Shown in pieces: positions 10,451-23,932 of a stretch of 64,000 bases of DNA; the stretch's first letter is position 1; every line of letters begins with the position of its first letter. Below the pieces are notes generated by a model. That model was not told where the DNA came from. It saw only the letters and a list, made by a program, of their open reading frames with translations, and did not search any database. Source of the stretch: Owenia fusiformis (lineage: Eukaryota; Annelida; Polychaeta; Sabellida; Oweniidae); the NCBI GenBank assembly GCA_903813345.2, contig CAIIXF020000012.1, positions 20,722,184-20,786,183 on the forward strand, given 5' to 3'. Position numbers and translations under genes: made by a program.

Positions 10451-11214
10451 TTAAGGTGCTATGGAAGTTAACAGGAAATGACAAAACAAAAAATGTCAAA
10501 ACCATGCTGAATTTTGAAAATCTTTTGAACCAAGATAACAGAGTTCTGTTTGGACCTCCAGTCAGTTTAACTAGTTCCACCTATCATTTACATGATTGGG
10601 AACCCAATGGAAATGGTCAGAATGACCATAAACATGATGAAATAACCTTTTCAGCCCTCTGAAAATGTGACTGAAAAATAGCTAAGAGTAGGTGCTCAGG
10701 AAAGGTCACTGAACAGAATCTTTTGATTTTTTCAGAAAATGTGCCCAATATATTGCTCTAAATGATACAATTTAAAAGAATTTCATATCATTCTTAGAAA
10801 AAGAAAAAAAATGAAAAAAATGAATTTAAAATCGATCTATTTTCTTTTTAACTGCATCCATTATTGTTTCAGACGATTTTTTCAAATTTCAAAGATTGTA
10901 TCATTTAGAGCAATATATTAGACACATTTTCTGAAAAAATCAAAATATTCTGTTCATTGACCTTTCCTGAGCACCTACTCTAAGCTATTTTCAGTCACAT
11001 TTTCAGAGGGCTGAAAAGGTTATTTCATCATGTTTATGGTCATTCTGACCATTTTCATTTTGTTCCCGGTCATGTAAATGATATGTGGAACTAGTTTCAC
11101 TGACTGGAGGTCCAAACAGAACTCTGTTATCTTTGTTCATAAAATATTCAAAATCCAGCATGGTTTTGACATTTTTTGTTTTGTCATTTCCTGTTAACTT
11201 CCATAGCACCTTAA
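10451..11214. mobile_element. Large palindromic TTAA-bounded element (~340-bp arms)
   Basis: It begins TTAAGGTGCTATGGAAGTTA and ends with its complement, TAACTTCCATAGCACCTTAA. The arms stay matched, with scattered differences, for about 340 bp (AACAGAGTTCTGTTTGGACC, GAGTAGGTGCTCAGGAAAGG and others), leaving about 70 bp in the middle. The short frames on either strand are mirror images of one another. TTAA ends point to a TTAA-targeting transposase such as piggyBac type; no transposase is encoded. Confidence 0.8.
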
Positions 11215-11316
11215 CAGGGAATAAATAAAATTCACCAATCTACATCGTTGAAAACAAGAGTCCAAGAATAGCAATATATGGCCAATGTACTGTAAAGCTT
11301 TTTGAAAATGCATACC

Positions 11317-11618
11317 TTAAGGACAGGGTGCATGTTGGGAAATTTTCTGCATTCCTCAATTGAGTCACATGTTATTTTTCAAACAAGAATTACTCCTTCC
11401 CAACATTGTCAACATCTTCCAAGTTTGTACAAAGAGTGCACTTATGTGCCTAGAAAAGACTTGTGAGAAGAATGTTTTGATAAAGTGTATAAAAAACAAG
11501 AAAATTCAGTGAAAAAAATTTCTGAAAATTTTCTGATTTTTTCACTGAATTTTTGAAAAATAACATGTGACTGAATTAAGGTTTGCAGAAAATTTCCCAA
11601 CATGCACCCTGGCCTTAA
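11317..11618. mobile_element. Palindromic TTAA-bounded element, second family
   Basis: The ends are TTAAGGACAGGGTGCATGTT and its counterpart AACATGCACCCTGGCCTTAA, with arms of about 70 bp (TTGGGAAATTTTCTGCA, CACATGTTATTTTTCAAA). It is 302 bp and encodes nothing. The flank on its right (11619-11756) belongs to the neighbouring family, so it inserted into or beside an older relative of 10451-11214. Confidence 0.75.
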
Positions 11619-11756
11619 AGTAGGTGCTCATGAAAGGTCACTGAACAGATTCTTTCAGAAATGTATGCAATGTATTGCTCTATATGATACAATCTTTGAA
11701 ATTTTAAAAAACTGTCTGAAACAATAATGGCTGTAATAAAAAGGAAAATGCAGTAC
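11619..11756. repeat. Partial relative of the 10451-11214 element
   Basis: TAGGTGCTCATGAAAGGTCACTGAACAGA, TATTGCTCTATATGATACAATC and GAAACAATAATGG match the inner arm of the 10451-11214 element. It abuts unit 1 of the exon array, where unit sequence starts at about 11757 (ACCAAGTTGCATCCTTG), so the array's left edge has been cut by transposon insertions. Confidence 0.6.
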
Positions 11757-11793
11757 CAAGTTGCATCCTTGTATTTTTCATTGTATCTTTCAG

Positions 11794-13689
11794 GTACAAC
11801 TAAGAGAGAGATGCAGCGAACACACCAAGTTAGGGCGACAGCTGGATCAGTCTTTCGACAACTTTGAGCCATCTGGTCCAGTCCACGTAAACAGTATCAT
11901 GGGCGAGAGGTGTTCGTGTTCCTGTCACCAAAGCACCAAAGTAAGTACATTTTTTTTATTCAATTATTACATCAGTTTAGTTCCTCTGTTTTCAGGTTCA
12001 CTTTCAGCTTGGAGATGAGGAGCCCGATGACCAACGACACAACGGAGACAACAGCTGCGTGCCAACTAGGACTACAACCGACGTTCCTGCTACCTAAGTT
12101 AAGTATTCCTTCCTGGTTTTGCATAGGGATAGGGGGGCGCCTCCCAGTTTGATATTTACTCGTGGACTTTTGTTGGCCGACCCATATTTCTGGTGGAGGA
12201 ACTTGGAATCTAAGGTAAAGTGGGAGGGTGGGTGGTTGGGTTTCCGGGGGGATAGAGTTCATGTTTCAAAATCAGAAATATGGAAGTCTACTGGTTTATA
12301 TCAAATTAGGAGAAATAAATTTTAACTTTTGTAATATTCTGTAAATTTTTAGTGTAGTGTAAAGTATAATGTACAGTTTTATTTAAAGTTTTTATGTAAA
12401 GTTTTATGTAAAATAACAACTACTACAACATGTTTTTATCTATTTGTAGCACAGATGGTGAAGTCCCTGCGAAAAGACGGTCCTGTTGAAATCACATTTT
12501 CTCCACGAGGGTCGAGTTTCCAGGACTTTCCGTAGATGTTTCATTTTGACCAGTTTTATCTCTTGCAATCAGTTGCATCCCATTAGCAGGGGGCTACTCC
12601 CAGTACTATTTCAGTTCTACTTTTAATGGAGGAGGCCTCAAGTCACTTCACTTTTTTAGTTTGAGCTGTGGTCTTATAGATTTTAGCTTGGGTTGCTTAA
12701 TTCAAGTTTTTGGGAAGGTATTCACTCCATAGTCTGTGTGTGGTGGGGGACTACTTCCAGTACCGTTCCAGTTTAATTTCATGGGGGCGGGGGTTGAAGC
12801 CACCTTTTTATTGAGTTGGATTTGATGGAGCGACGTGGGTCTTTTGATTGTGGACGTGGTTGTTTAATTCAAGTTTTTGGGAAGTCATCACTCCAGTTAT
12901 TTTTTCTTGGGGGGGGGGGGGGTGTCAAACAACCAGACAACCAACCAACCTACCTGACTTCCAACCGACCAACCAATGACCCAATAGGCTTAATCTAATC
13001 AACCAACTTACTTACTAACCAACCAACTAACCAACCAGACAACCACCAGACCACCCAATAGGTTAAAACTAACCAACCAATTAACTAATTAATCAACCAA
13101 CTAACCAACACTCCACCCAACGAACCAAACAACCAACGAACCAGACAACCAACGAACCAGATGACCAAGATCATGGATCTAGTGCTTAGTATTGTATTGT
13201 ATTGAATGTATTGTATAGTTTTGTATTGTATTGTATTTCGTTGACCAATACTTACTCAGTAATGATTCAATTTTAAAGTTGACTTCAAGTACTACTCCAG
13301 ATCTAAATTTTGAAGGTCTGAAGTCTTGTGTTCGTTTTAGCTACAGTTGTAGATTGAAGGGTCTTTTCTTTTGGGTTTTCATGTTAAAATTGTGGGCTTA
13401 GTTTTGGGGTTTTCTTTCTTTTTAATTGAACCATCGCTGATCTTTTCCTTAAATGTACTTTCAGGTGCAGTCTTTTTGCCTTGGAGAGAACAAAAAGAAC
13501 CACAAATGGAAAACCACAGAGAATCTACAATTGGTGCTACCTACATGTATCTGCAGCATTTGTATCTACATACCTCTTGCCTTGGATCCATGGAGAGAAC
13601 AAAAAGAAACACGAAAGGAAAACCACAGATAATCTACAATTTGTGCTACCTATCTGCAGCATTTATATCTACATACCATCTTGTTAAAG
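11794..13689 (+). other. Array unit 1, exon-like blocks
   Basis: Block A, 11794-11940, is 147 bp and open in phase 0. Unlike copies 2-5 it has CTAAGA where they have CTATGA, so it escapes their TGA. It encodes a Cys-rich segment (MGERCSCSCHQSTK). Block B starts at 11996 in the same phase, but here one extra base (CCAACGACAC against CCAAGACAC) shifts the frame, which then ends at TAA. Block C, 13465-13689, is 225 bp and open except for one TAA within its second half-repeat. A further splice-bounded piece starts after TTTGTAG near 12450 (CACAGATGGTGAAG). Confidence 0.4.
12900..13240 (+). repeat. Poly-G, CCAA-rich and TTGTA low-complexity block (one per unit)
   Basis: Each unit has a run of 8-14 G, then about 230 bp of ACCAACCAACTAACC-type sequence, then TATTGTATTGTATTG microsatellite. 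Equivalent blocks lie near 15361-15715, 17823-18175, 20192-20535, 22645-22990 and 25046-25390. Lengths of the G run and of the TTGTA tract differ between otherwise identical units, as expected from slippage. Confidence 0.85.
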
Positions 13690-14248
13690 GTACTGTACAC
13701 ATAATCAGTTCTATCATTTGATGATTTTCCTCTCTGGTTCAGTACGGTTATTCAACAATGACACATTTTTCACTTGTTGGGATTCTAATCCCATTGCTGG
13801 CACATGTATGTTTGGCAAACATTTTTTCTAAGAAATACACTAAATGATGACTGCCTTGATTTCACTTAATGTACAAATGTACCATGAAGCCATGTTTCAT
13901 TATTTTCACATGTGGTCTGTGATAGTTGCCTGAATCATTCCTACTTCACATTGGGCCAAATCAAGATGGCAACTGCTTTGAAAAACGAAACACCACATTT
14001 CAATTTATTCTTAAAGAATATACATATACTCCACTATTCCATTCTTCCTACAGAGTTACATCTGCCCAAGCAGTTAGTTGACTTGATGATGTAAATCTTG
14101 AGCCAGGGGGCGGGGGGTACAAGGCTATGACAGATTTACTAGAGTCAATGAGAGGAATGTCTTGGTATTCCCTCCTCCACTTGTATTGTAAGTGACTCGA
14201 CCAAGTTGCATCCTTGTATTTTTCATTTTCTTATCTTGTATCTTTCAG

Positions 14249-16155
14249 GTACAACTATGAGAGAGATGCAGCGAACACACCAAGTTAGGGCGACAGCTGG
14301 ATCAGTCTTTCGACAACTTTGAGCCATCAGGTCCAATCCACGTAAACAGTATCATGGGCGAGAGGTGTTCGTGTTCCTGTCACCAAAGCACCAAAGTAAG
14401 TACATTTTTTTTATTCAATTATTACATCAGTTTAGTTCCTCTGTTTTCAGGTTTACTTTCAGCTTGGAGATGAGGAGCCCAATGACCAAGACACAACGGA
14501 GACAACAGCTGCGTGCCAACTAGGACTACAACCGACGTTCCTGCTACCTAAGTTAAGTATTCCTTCCTGGTTTTGCATAGGGATAGGGGGGCGCCTCCCA
14601 GTTTGATATTTACTCGTGGACTTTTGTTGGCCGACCCATATTTCTGATGGAGAAACTTGGACTCTAAGGTAAAGTGGGAGGGTGGGTGGTTGGGTTTCCG
14701 GGGGGATAGAGTTCATGTTTCAAAATCAGAAATATGGAAGTCTACTGGTTTATATCAAATTGGGAGAAATAAATTTTAACTTTTGTAATATTCTGTAAAT
14801 TTTTAGTGTAGTGTAAAGTATAATGTAAAGTTTTATTTAAAGTTTTTATGTAAAGTTTAATGTAAAATAACAACTACTACAACATGTTTTTATCTATTTG
14901 TAGCACAGATGGTGAATCCCTGCGAAAAGACGGTCCTGTTGAAATCACATTTTACTCCACGAGGGTCGAGTTTCCATGACTTACCGTAGATGTTGCATTT
15001 TGACCAGATTTATCTCTTGCAATCAGTTGCATCCCATTAGCAGGGGGCTACTCCCAGTACTATTTCAGTTCTACTTTTAATGGGGGAGGCCTCAAGTCAC
15101 TTCACTTTTTTAGTTTGAGCTGTGGTCTTATAGATTTTAGCTTGGGTTGCTAAATTCAAGTTTTTGGGAAGGTATTCACTCCATAGTCTGTGTGTGGTGG
15201 GGGGCTACTTCCAGTACCGTTCCAGTTTAATTTCATGGGATGGGGGTCTCAAGTCACCTTTTTATTGAGTTGGATTTGAGGGAGCGATGTGGGTCTTTTG
15301 ATTGTGGACGTGGTTGTTTAATTCAAGTTTTTGGGAAGTCATCACTCCAGTTAATTTTTCTAAGGGGGGGGGGGGTGTCAAACAACCAGACAACCAACCA
15401 ACCTACCTGACATCAAACCGACCAACCAATGACCCAATATGCTTAATCTAATCAACCAACTTACTTACTAACCAACCAACTAACCAACCAGACAACCACC
15501 AGACCACCCAATAGGTTAAAACTAACCAACCAATTAACTAATTAATCAACCAACTAACCAACACTCCACCCAACGAACCAAACAACCGACGAACCAGACA
15601 ACCAACGAACCAGATGACCAAGATCATGGATCTACTGCTTAGTATTGTATTGAATTGTATTGTATTGTATAGTTTTGTATTGTATTGTTTTGTATTGTAT
15701 TGTATTTCATTGACCAATACTTACTCAGTAATGATTCAATTTTAAAGTTGACTTCAAGTTCTACTCCAGATCTAAATTTTGAAGGTCTGAAGTCTTGTGT
15801 TCATTTGAGCTACAGTTGTAGATTGAAGGGTCTTTTCTTTTGGGTTTTCGTGTTAAAATTATGGGCTTAGTTTTGGGGTTTTCTTTCTTTTTAATTGAAC
15901 CATCGCTGATCTTTTCCTTAAATGTACTTTCAGGTGCAGTCTTTTTGCCTTGGAGAGAACAAAAAGAACCACAAATGGAAAACCACAGAGAATCTACAAT
16001 TGGTGGTACCTACATGTATCTGCAGCATTTGTATCTACATACAGTACCTCTTGCCTTGGAGAGAACAAAAAGAAACACGAAAGGAAAACCACAGAGAATC
16101 TACAATTTGTGATACCTATCTGCAGCATTTATATCTACATACCATCTTGTTAAAG
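14249..16155 (+). other. Array unit 2, exon-like blocks
   Basis: Block A, 14249-14395 (147 bp), keeps both splice signals but has TGA as codon 4 in phase 0. Block B starts at 14451 and reads VYFQLGDEEPNDQDTTE. Block C, 15934-16155, is 222 bp, open throughout in phase 0 and made of two diverged half-repeats (CLGENKKNHKWKTTENL, then PWREQKETRKENHRES in another register). Nearly identical to unit 4. Confidence 0.4.
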
Positions 16156-16707
16156 GTACTGTACACATAATCAGTTCTATCATTTGATGATTTTCCTCTC
16201 TGGTTCAGTACGGTTATTCAACAACGACACATTTTTCACTTGTTGGGAATCTAATCCCATTGCTGGCACATGTATGTTTGGCAAACATTTTTTCTAAGAA
16301 ATACACTAAATGATGACTGCCTTGATTTCACTCAATGTACAAATGTACCATGAAGCCATGTTTCATTATTTTCACATGTGGTCTGTGATAGTTGCCTGAA
16401 TCATTCCTACTTCACATTGGGCCAAATCAAGATGGCAACTGCTTTGAAAAACGAAACACCACATTTCAATTTATTCTTAAAGAATATACATATACTCCAC
16501 TATACCATTCTCCCTACAGAGTTACATCTGCCCAAGCAGTTAGTTGACTTGATGATGTAAATCTTGAGCCGGAAGGGGTACAAGGCTGACAGATTTACTA
16601 GAGTCAATGAGAGGAATGTCTTGGTATTCCCTCCTCCGCTTGTATTGGAAGTGACTCGACCAAGTTGCATCCTTGTATTTTTCATTTTCTTATCTTGTAT
16701 CTTTCAG

Positions 16708-18517
16708 GTACAACTATGAGAGAGATGCAGCGAACACACCAAGTTAGGGCGACAGCTGGATCAGTCTTTCGACAACTTTGAGCCATCATGTCCAGTCCAC
16801 GTAAACAGTATCATGGGCGAGAGGTGTTCGTGTTCCTGTCACCAAAGCACCAAAGTAAGTACATTTTTTTTATTCAATTATTACATCAGTTTAGTTCCTC
16901 TGTTTTCAGGTTCACTTTCAGCTTGGAGATGAGGAGCCCGATGACCAAGACACAACGGAGACAACAGCTGCGTGCCAACTAGGACTACAACCTACGTTCC
17001 TGCTACCTAAGTTAAGTATTCCTTCCTGGTTTTGCATAGGGATAGGGGGGGCACCTCCCAGTTTGATATTTACTCGTGGACTTTTGTTGGCCGACCCATA
17101 TTTCTGGTAGAGGAACTTGGACTCTAAGTTAAATTGGGAGGGTGGGTGGTTGGGTTTCCGGGGGGATAGAGGTCATGTTTCAAAATCAGAAATATGGAAG
17201 TCTACTGGTTTATATCAAATTGGGAGAAATAAATTTTAACTTTTGTAATATTCTGTAAATTTTTAGTGTGGTGTAAAGTATAATGTAAAGTTTTATTTAA
17301 AGTTTTTATGTAAAGTTTTATGTAAAATAACAACTACTACAACATGTTTTTATCTATTTGTAGCACAGATGGTGAATCCCTGCGAAAAGACGGTCCTGTT
17401 GAAATCACATTTTTCTCCACGAGGGTCGAGTTTCCAGGACTTACCGTAGATGTTGCATTTTGACCAGTTTTATCTCTTGCAATCAGTTGCATCCCATTAG
17501 CAGGGGGCTACTCCCAGTACTATTTCAGTTCTACTTTTAATGGGGGAGGGCTCAAGTCACTTCACTTTTTAAGTTTGAGCTGTGGTCTTATAGATTTTAG
17601 CTTGGGTTGCTTAATTCAAGTTTTTGGGACGCTATTCACTCCATAGTCTGTGTGTGGTGGGGGGCAACTTCCAGTACCGTTCCAGTTTAATTTCATGGGA
17701 TGGGGGTCTCAAGTCACCTTTTTATTGAGTTGGATTTGAGGGAGCGATGTGGGTCTTTTGATTGTGGACATGGTTGTTTAATTCAAGTTTTTGGAAAGTC
17801 ATCACTCCAGTTAATTTTTCTTGGGGGGGGGGGGGGGGTATCAAACAACCAGACAACCAACCAACCTACCTGACATCCAACCGACCAACCAATGACCCAA
17901 TAGGCTTAATCTAATCAACCAACTTACTTACTAACCAACCAACTAACCAACCAGACAACCACCAGACCACCCAATAGGTTAAAACTAACCAACCAATTAA
18001 CTAATTAATCAACCAACTAACCAACACTCCACCCAACGAACCAAACAACCAACGAACCAGACAACCAACGAACCAGATGACCAAGATCTTGGATCTAGTG
18101 CTTAGTATTGTATTGTATTGAATTGTATTGTATAGTTTTGTATTGTTTTGTTTTGTATTGTATTGTATTTCATTGACCAATACTTACTCAGTAATGATTC
18201 AATTTTAAGTTGACTTCAAGTTCTACTCCAGATCTAAATTTTGAAGGTCTGAAGTCTTGTGTTCATTTTAGCTACAGTTGTAGATTGAAGGGTCTTTTCT
18301 TTTGGGTTTTCATGCTAAAATTGTGGGCTTAGTTTCGGGGTTTTCTTTCCTTTTAATTGAACCATCGCTGATCTTTTCCTTAAATGTACTTTCAGGTGCA
18401 GTCTTTTTGCCTTGGAGAGAACAAAAAGAACCACAAATGGAAAACCACAGAGAATCTACAATTGGTGGTACCTACATGTATCTGCAGCATTTATATCTAC
18501 ATACCATCTTGTTAAAG
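16708..18517 (+). other. Array unit 3, exon-like blocks
   Basis: Block A, 16708-16854, has the phase-0 TGA. Block B starts at 16910; the GGTAAAG string downstream of B in other units is GTTAAAT here, so a possible donor is lost. Block C, 18396-18517, is only 122 bp: 100 bp between the two CTGCAGCATTT motifs is missing, which breaks the frame and ends it at TAA. The first half is nearly identical to unit 5. Confidence 0.4.
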
Positions 18518-19076
18518 GTACTGTACACATAATCAGTTCTATCATTTGATGATTTTCCTCTCTGGTTCAGTACGGTTATTCAACAATGACACATTTTTCA
18601 CTTGTTGGGATTCTAATCCCATTGCTGGCACATGTATGTTTGGCAAACATTTTTTCTAAGAAATACACTAAATGATGACTGCCTTGATTTCACTTAATGT
18701 ACAAATGTACCATGAAGCCATGTTTCATTATTTTCACATGTGGTCTGTGATAGTTGCCTGAATCATTCCTACTTCACATTGGGCCAAATCAAGATGGCAA
18801 CTGCTTTGAAAAACGAAACACCACATTTCAATTTATTCTTAAAGAATATACATATACTCCACTATTCCATTCTTCCTACAGAGTTACATCTGCCCAAGCA
18901 GTTAGTTGACTTGATGATGTAAATCTTGAGCCAGGGGGCGGGGGGTACAAGGCTATGACAGATTTACTAGAGTCAATGAGAGGAATGTCTTGGTATTCCC
19001 TCCTCCACTTGTATTGTAAGTGACTCGACCAAGTTGCATCCTTGTATTTTTCATTTTCTTATCTTGTATCTTTCAG

Positions 19077-20982
19077 GTACAACTATGAGAGAGATGCAGC
19101 GAACACACCAAGTTAGGGCGACAGCTGGATCAGTCTTTCGACAACTTTGAGCCATCAGGTCCAATCCACGTAAACAGTATCATGGGCGAGAGGTGTTCGT
19201 GTTCCTGTCACCAAAGCACCAAAGTAAGTACATTTTTTTTATTCAATTATTACATCAGTTTAGTTCCTCTGTTTTCAGGTTTACTTTCAGCTTGGAGATG
19301 AGGAGCCCAATGACCAAGACACAACGGAGACAACAGCTGCGTGCCAACTAGGACTACAACCGACGTTCCTGCTACCTAAGTTAAGTATTCCTTCCTGGTT
19401 TTGCATAGGGATAGGGGGGCGCCTCCCAGTTTGATATTTACTCGTGGACTTTTGTTGGCCGACCCATATTTCTGATGGAGAAACTTGGACTCTAAGGTAA
19501 AGTGGGAGGGTGGGTGGTTGGGTTTCCGGGGGGATAGAGTTCATGTTTCAAAATCAGAAATATGGAAGTCTACTGGTTTATATCAAATTGGGAGAAATAA
19601 ATTTTAACTTTTGTAATATTCTGTAAATTTTTAGTGTAGTGTAAAGTATAATGTAAAGTTTTATTTAAAGTTTTTATGTAAAGTTTAATGTAAAATAACA
19701 ACTACTACAACATGTTTTTATCTATTTGTAGCACAGATGGTGAATCCCTGCGAAAAGACGGTCCTGTTGAAATCACATTTTACTCCACGAGGGTCGAGTT
19801 TCCATGACTTACCGTAGATGTTGCATTTTGACCAGATTTATCTCTTGCAATCAGTTGCATCCCATTAGCAGGGGGCTACTCCCAGTACTATTTCAGTTCT
19901 ACTTTTAATGGGGGAGGCCTCAAGTCACTTCACTTTTTTAGTTTGAGCTGTGGTCTTATAGATTTTAGCTTGGGTTGCTAAATTCAAGTTTTTGGGAAGG
20001 TATTCACTCCATAGTCTGTGTGTGGTGGGGGGCTACTTCCAGTACCGTTCCAGTTTAATTTCATGGGATGGGGGTCTCAAGTCACCTTTTTATTGAGTTG
20101 GATTTGAGGGAGCGATGTGGGTCTTTTGATTGTGGACGTGGTTGTTTAATTCAAGTTTTTGGGAAGTCATCACTCCAGTTAATTTTTCTAAGGGGGGGGG
20201 GGTGTCAAACAACCAGACAACCAACCAACCTACCTGACATCAAACCGACCAACCAATGACCCAATATGCTTAATCTAATCAACCAACTTACTTACTAACC
20301 AACCAACTAACCAACCAGACAACCACCAGACCACCCAATAGGTTAAAACTAACCAACCAATTAACTAATTAATCAACCAACTAACCAACACTCCACCCAA
20401 CGAACCAAACAACCGACGAACCAGACAACCAACGAACCAGATGACCAAGATCATGGATCTACTGCTTAGTATTGTATTGAATTGTATTGTATTGTATAGT
20501 TTTGTATTGTATTGTTTTGTATTGTATTGTATTTCATTGACCAATACTTACTCAGTAATGATTCAATTTTAAAGTTGACTTCAAGTTCTACTCCAGATCT
20601 AAATTTTGAAGGTCTGAAGTCTTGTGTTCATTTGAGCTACAGTTGTAGATTGAAGGGTCTTTTCTTTTGGGTTTTCGTGTTAAAATTATGGGCTTAGTTT
20701 TGGGGTTTTCTTTCTTTTTAATTGAACCATCGCTGATCTTTTCCTTAAATGTACTTTCAGGTGCAGTCTTTTTGCCTTGGAGAGAACAAAAAGAACCACA
20801 AATGGAAAACCACAGAGAATCTACAATTGGTGGTACCTACATGTATCTGCAGCATTTGTATCTACATACAGTACCTCTTGCCTTGGAGAGAACAAAAAGA
20901 AACACGAAAGGAAAACCACAGAGAATCTACAATTTGTGATACCTATCTGCAGCATTTATATCTACATACCATCTTGTTAAAG
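19077..20982 (+). other. Array unit 4, exon-like blocks
   Basis: Block A 19077-19223, block B from 19279, block C 20761-20982 (222 bp, open). It matches unit 2 almost base for base, differing mainly in the length of the G run and a few substitutions (for example CATAACCAG against CATAATCAG after block C). Confidence 0.4.
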
Positions 20983-21534
20983 GTACTGTACACATAACCA
21001 GTTCTATCATTTGATGATTTTCCTCTCTGGTTCAGTACGGTTATTCAACAACGACACATTTTTCACTTGTTGGGAATCTAATCCCATTGCTGGCACATGT
21101 ATGTTTGGCAAACATTTTTTCTAAGAAATACACTAAATGATGACTGCCTTGATTTCACTCAATGTACAAATGTACCATGAAGCCATGTTTCATTATTTTC
21201 ACATGTGGTCTGTGATAGTTGCCTGAATCATTCCTACTTCACATTGGGCCAAATCAAGATGGCAACTGCTTTGAAAAACGAAACACCACATTTCAATTTA
21301 TTCTTAAAGAATATACATATACTCCACTATACCATTCTCCCTACAGAGTTACATCTGCCCAAGCAGTTAGTTGACTTGATGATGTAAATCTTGAGCCGGA
21401 AGGGGTACAAGGCTGACAGATTTACTAGAGTCAATGAGAGGAATGTCTTGGTATTCCCTCCTCCGCTTGTATTGGAAGTGACTCGACCAAGTTGCATCCT
21501 TGTATTTTTCATTTTCTTATCTTGTATCTTTCAG

Positions 21535-23380
21535 GTACAACTATGAGAGAGATGCAGCGAACACACCAAGTTAGGGCGACAGCTGGATCAGTCTTTCGAC
21601 AACTTTGAGCCATCATGTCCAGTCCACGTAAACAGTATCATGGGCGAGAGGTGTTCGTGTTCCTGTCACCAAAGCACCAAAGTAAGTACATTTTTTTTAT
21701 TCAATTATTACATCAGTTTAGTTCCTCTGTTTTCAGGTTCACTTTCAGCTTGGAGATGAGGAGCCCGATGACCAAGACACAACGGAGACAACAGCTGCGT
21801 GCCAACTAGGACTACAACCTACGTTCCTGCTACCTAAGTTAAGTATTCCTTCCTGGTTTTGCATAGGGATAGGGGGGGCACCTCCCAGTTTGATATTTAC
21901 TCGTGGACTTTTGTTGGCCGACCCATATTTCTGGTAGAGGAACTTGGACTCTAAGGTAAATTGGGAGGGTGGGTGGTTGGGTTTCCGGGGGGATAGAGGT
22001 CATGTTTCAAAATCAGAAATATGGAAGTCTACTGGTTTATATCAAATTGGGAGAAATAAATTTTAACTTTTGTAATATTCTGTAAATTTTTAGTGTGGTG
22101 TAAAGTATAATGTAAAGTTTTATTTAAAGTTTTTATGTAAAGTTTTATGTAAAATAACAACTACTACAACACGTTTTATCTATTTGTAGCACAGATGGTG
22201 AAGTCCCTGCGAAAAGACGGTCCTGTTGAAATCACATTTTTCTCCACGAGGGTCGAGTTTCCAGGACTTACCGTAGATGTTGCATTTTGACCAGTTTTAT
22301 CTCTTGCAATCAGTTGCATCCCATTAGCAGGGGGCTACTCCCAGTACTATTTCAGTTCTACTTTTAATGGGGGAGGCCTCAAGTCACTTCACTTTTTTAG
22401 TTTGAGCTGTGGTCTTATAGATTTTAGCTTGGGTTGCTTAATTCAAGTTTTTGGGAAGGTATTCACTCCAAAGTCTGTGTGTGGTGGGGGGCTACTTCCA
22501 GTACCGGTCCAGTTTAATGTCATGGGGGGGTCTCAAATCACCTTTTTATTGAGTTGGATTTGATGGAGCGATGTGGGTCTTTTGATTGTGGACGTGGTTG
22601 TTTAATTCAAGTTTTTGGGAAGTCATCACTCCAGTTATTTTTTCTTGGGGGGGGGGGGGGTGTCAAACAACCAGATAACCAACCAACCTACCGGACACCA
22701 ACCGACCAACCAAAGACCCAATAGGCTTAATCTAATCAACCAACTTACTTACTAACCAACCAACTAACCAACCGGACAACAACCAGACCACCCAATAGGT
22801 TAAAACTAACCAACCAATTAACTAATTAATCAACCAACTAACCAACACTCCACCCAACGAATCAAACAACCAACGAACCAGACAACCAACGAACCAGATG
22901 ATCAAGATCATGGATCTAGTGCTTAGTATTGTATTGTATTGAATTGTATTGTATTGTATTGTATAGTCTTGTATTGTATTGTATTTCGTTGACCAATACT
23001 TACTCAGTAATGATTCAATTTTAAAGTTGACTTCAAGTACTACTCCAGATCTAAATTTTGAAGGTCTGAAGATGTTAAAATTGTGGGCTTAGTTTTGGGA
23101 TTTTCTTTCTTTTTAATTGAACCATCGGTGATCTTTTCCTTAAATGTACTTTCAGGTGCAGTCTTTTTGCCTTGGAGAGAACAAAAAGAACCACAAATGG
23201 AAAACCACAGAGAATCTACAATTGGTGCTACATACATGTATCTGCAGCATTTGTATCTACATACCTCTTGCCTTGGATCCATGGAGAGAACAAAAAGTAA
23301 CACGAAAGGAAAACCACAGAGAATCTACAATTTGTGCTACCTATCTGCAGCATTTATATCTACATACCATCTTGTTAAAG
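21535..23380 (+). other. Array unit 5, exon-like blocks
   Basis: Block A 21535-21681 (phase-0 TGA present), block B from 21737, block C 23156-23380 (225 bp, open). The 5' part follows unit 3 closely. From about 22190 it follows unit 1/6-type sequence instead, and about 45 bp upstream of block C is missing. This is a recombinant unit. Confidence 0.4.
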
Positions 23381-23932
23381 GTACTGTTCACATAATCAGT
23401 TCTATCATTTGATGATTCTGCTCTCTGGTTCAGTACGGTTATTCAACAACGGCACATTTTTCACTTGTTTGGATTCTAATCCCATTGCTGGCACATGTAT
23501 GTTTGGCAAACATTTTTTCTAAGAAATACACTAAATGATGACTGCCTTGATTTCACTTAATGTACAAATGTACCATGAAGCCATGTTTCATTATTTTCAC
23601 ATGTGGTCTGTGATAGTTGCCTGAATCATTCCTACTTCACATTGGGCCAAATCAAGATGGCAACTGCTTTGAAAAACGAAACACCACATTTCAATTTATT
23701 CTTAAAGAATATACATATACTCCACTATTCCATTCTTCCTACAGAGTTGCATCTGCCCAAGCAGTTAGTTGACTTGATGATGTAAATCTTGAGCCGGAAG
23801 GGGTACAAGGCTGACAGATTTACTAGAGTCAATGAGAGGAATGTCTTGGTATTCCCTCCTCCGCTTGTATTGGAAGTGACTCGACCAAGTTGCATCCTTG
23901 TATTTATCATTTTCTTATCTTGTATCTTTCAG

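Noticed and set aside
10399-11209. Two similar 68-87-codon frames on opposite strands
   Set aside because: They are mirror images produced by the arms of the palindromic TTAA element.
14459-14716. 85-codon minus-strand frame present in several array units
   Set aside because: It is antisense to block B and adjacent intron sequence. Its recurrence reflects unit identity, and it crosses the splice-bounded blocks.
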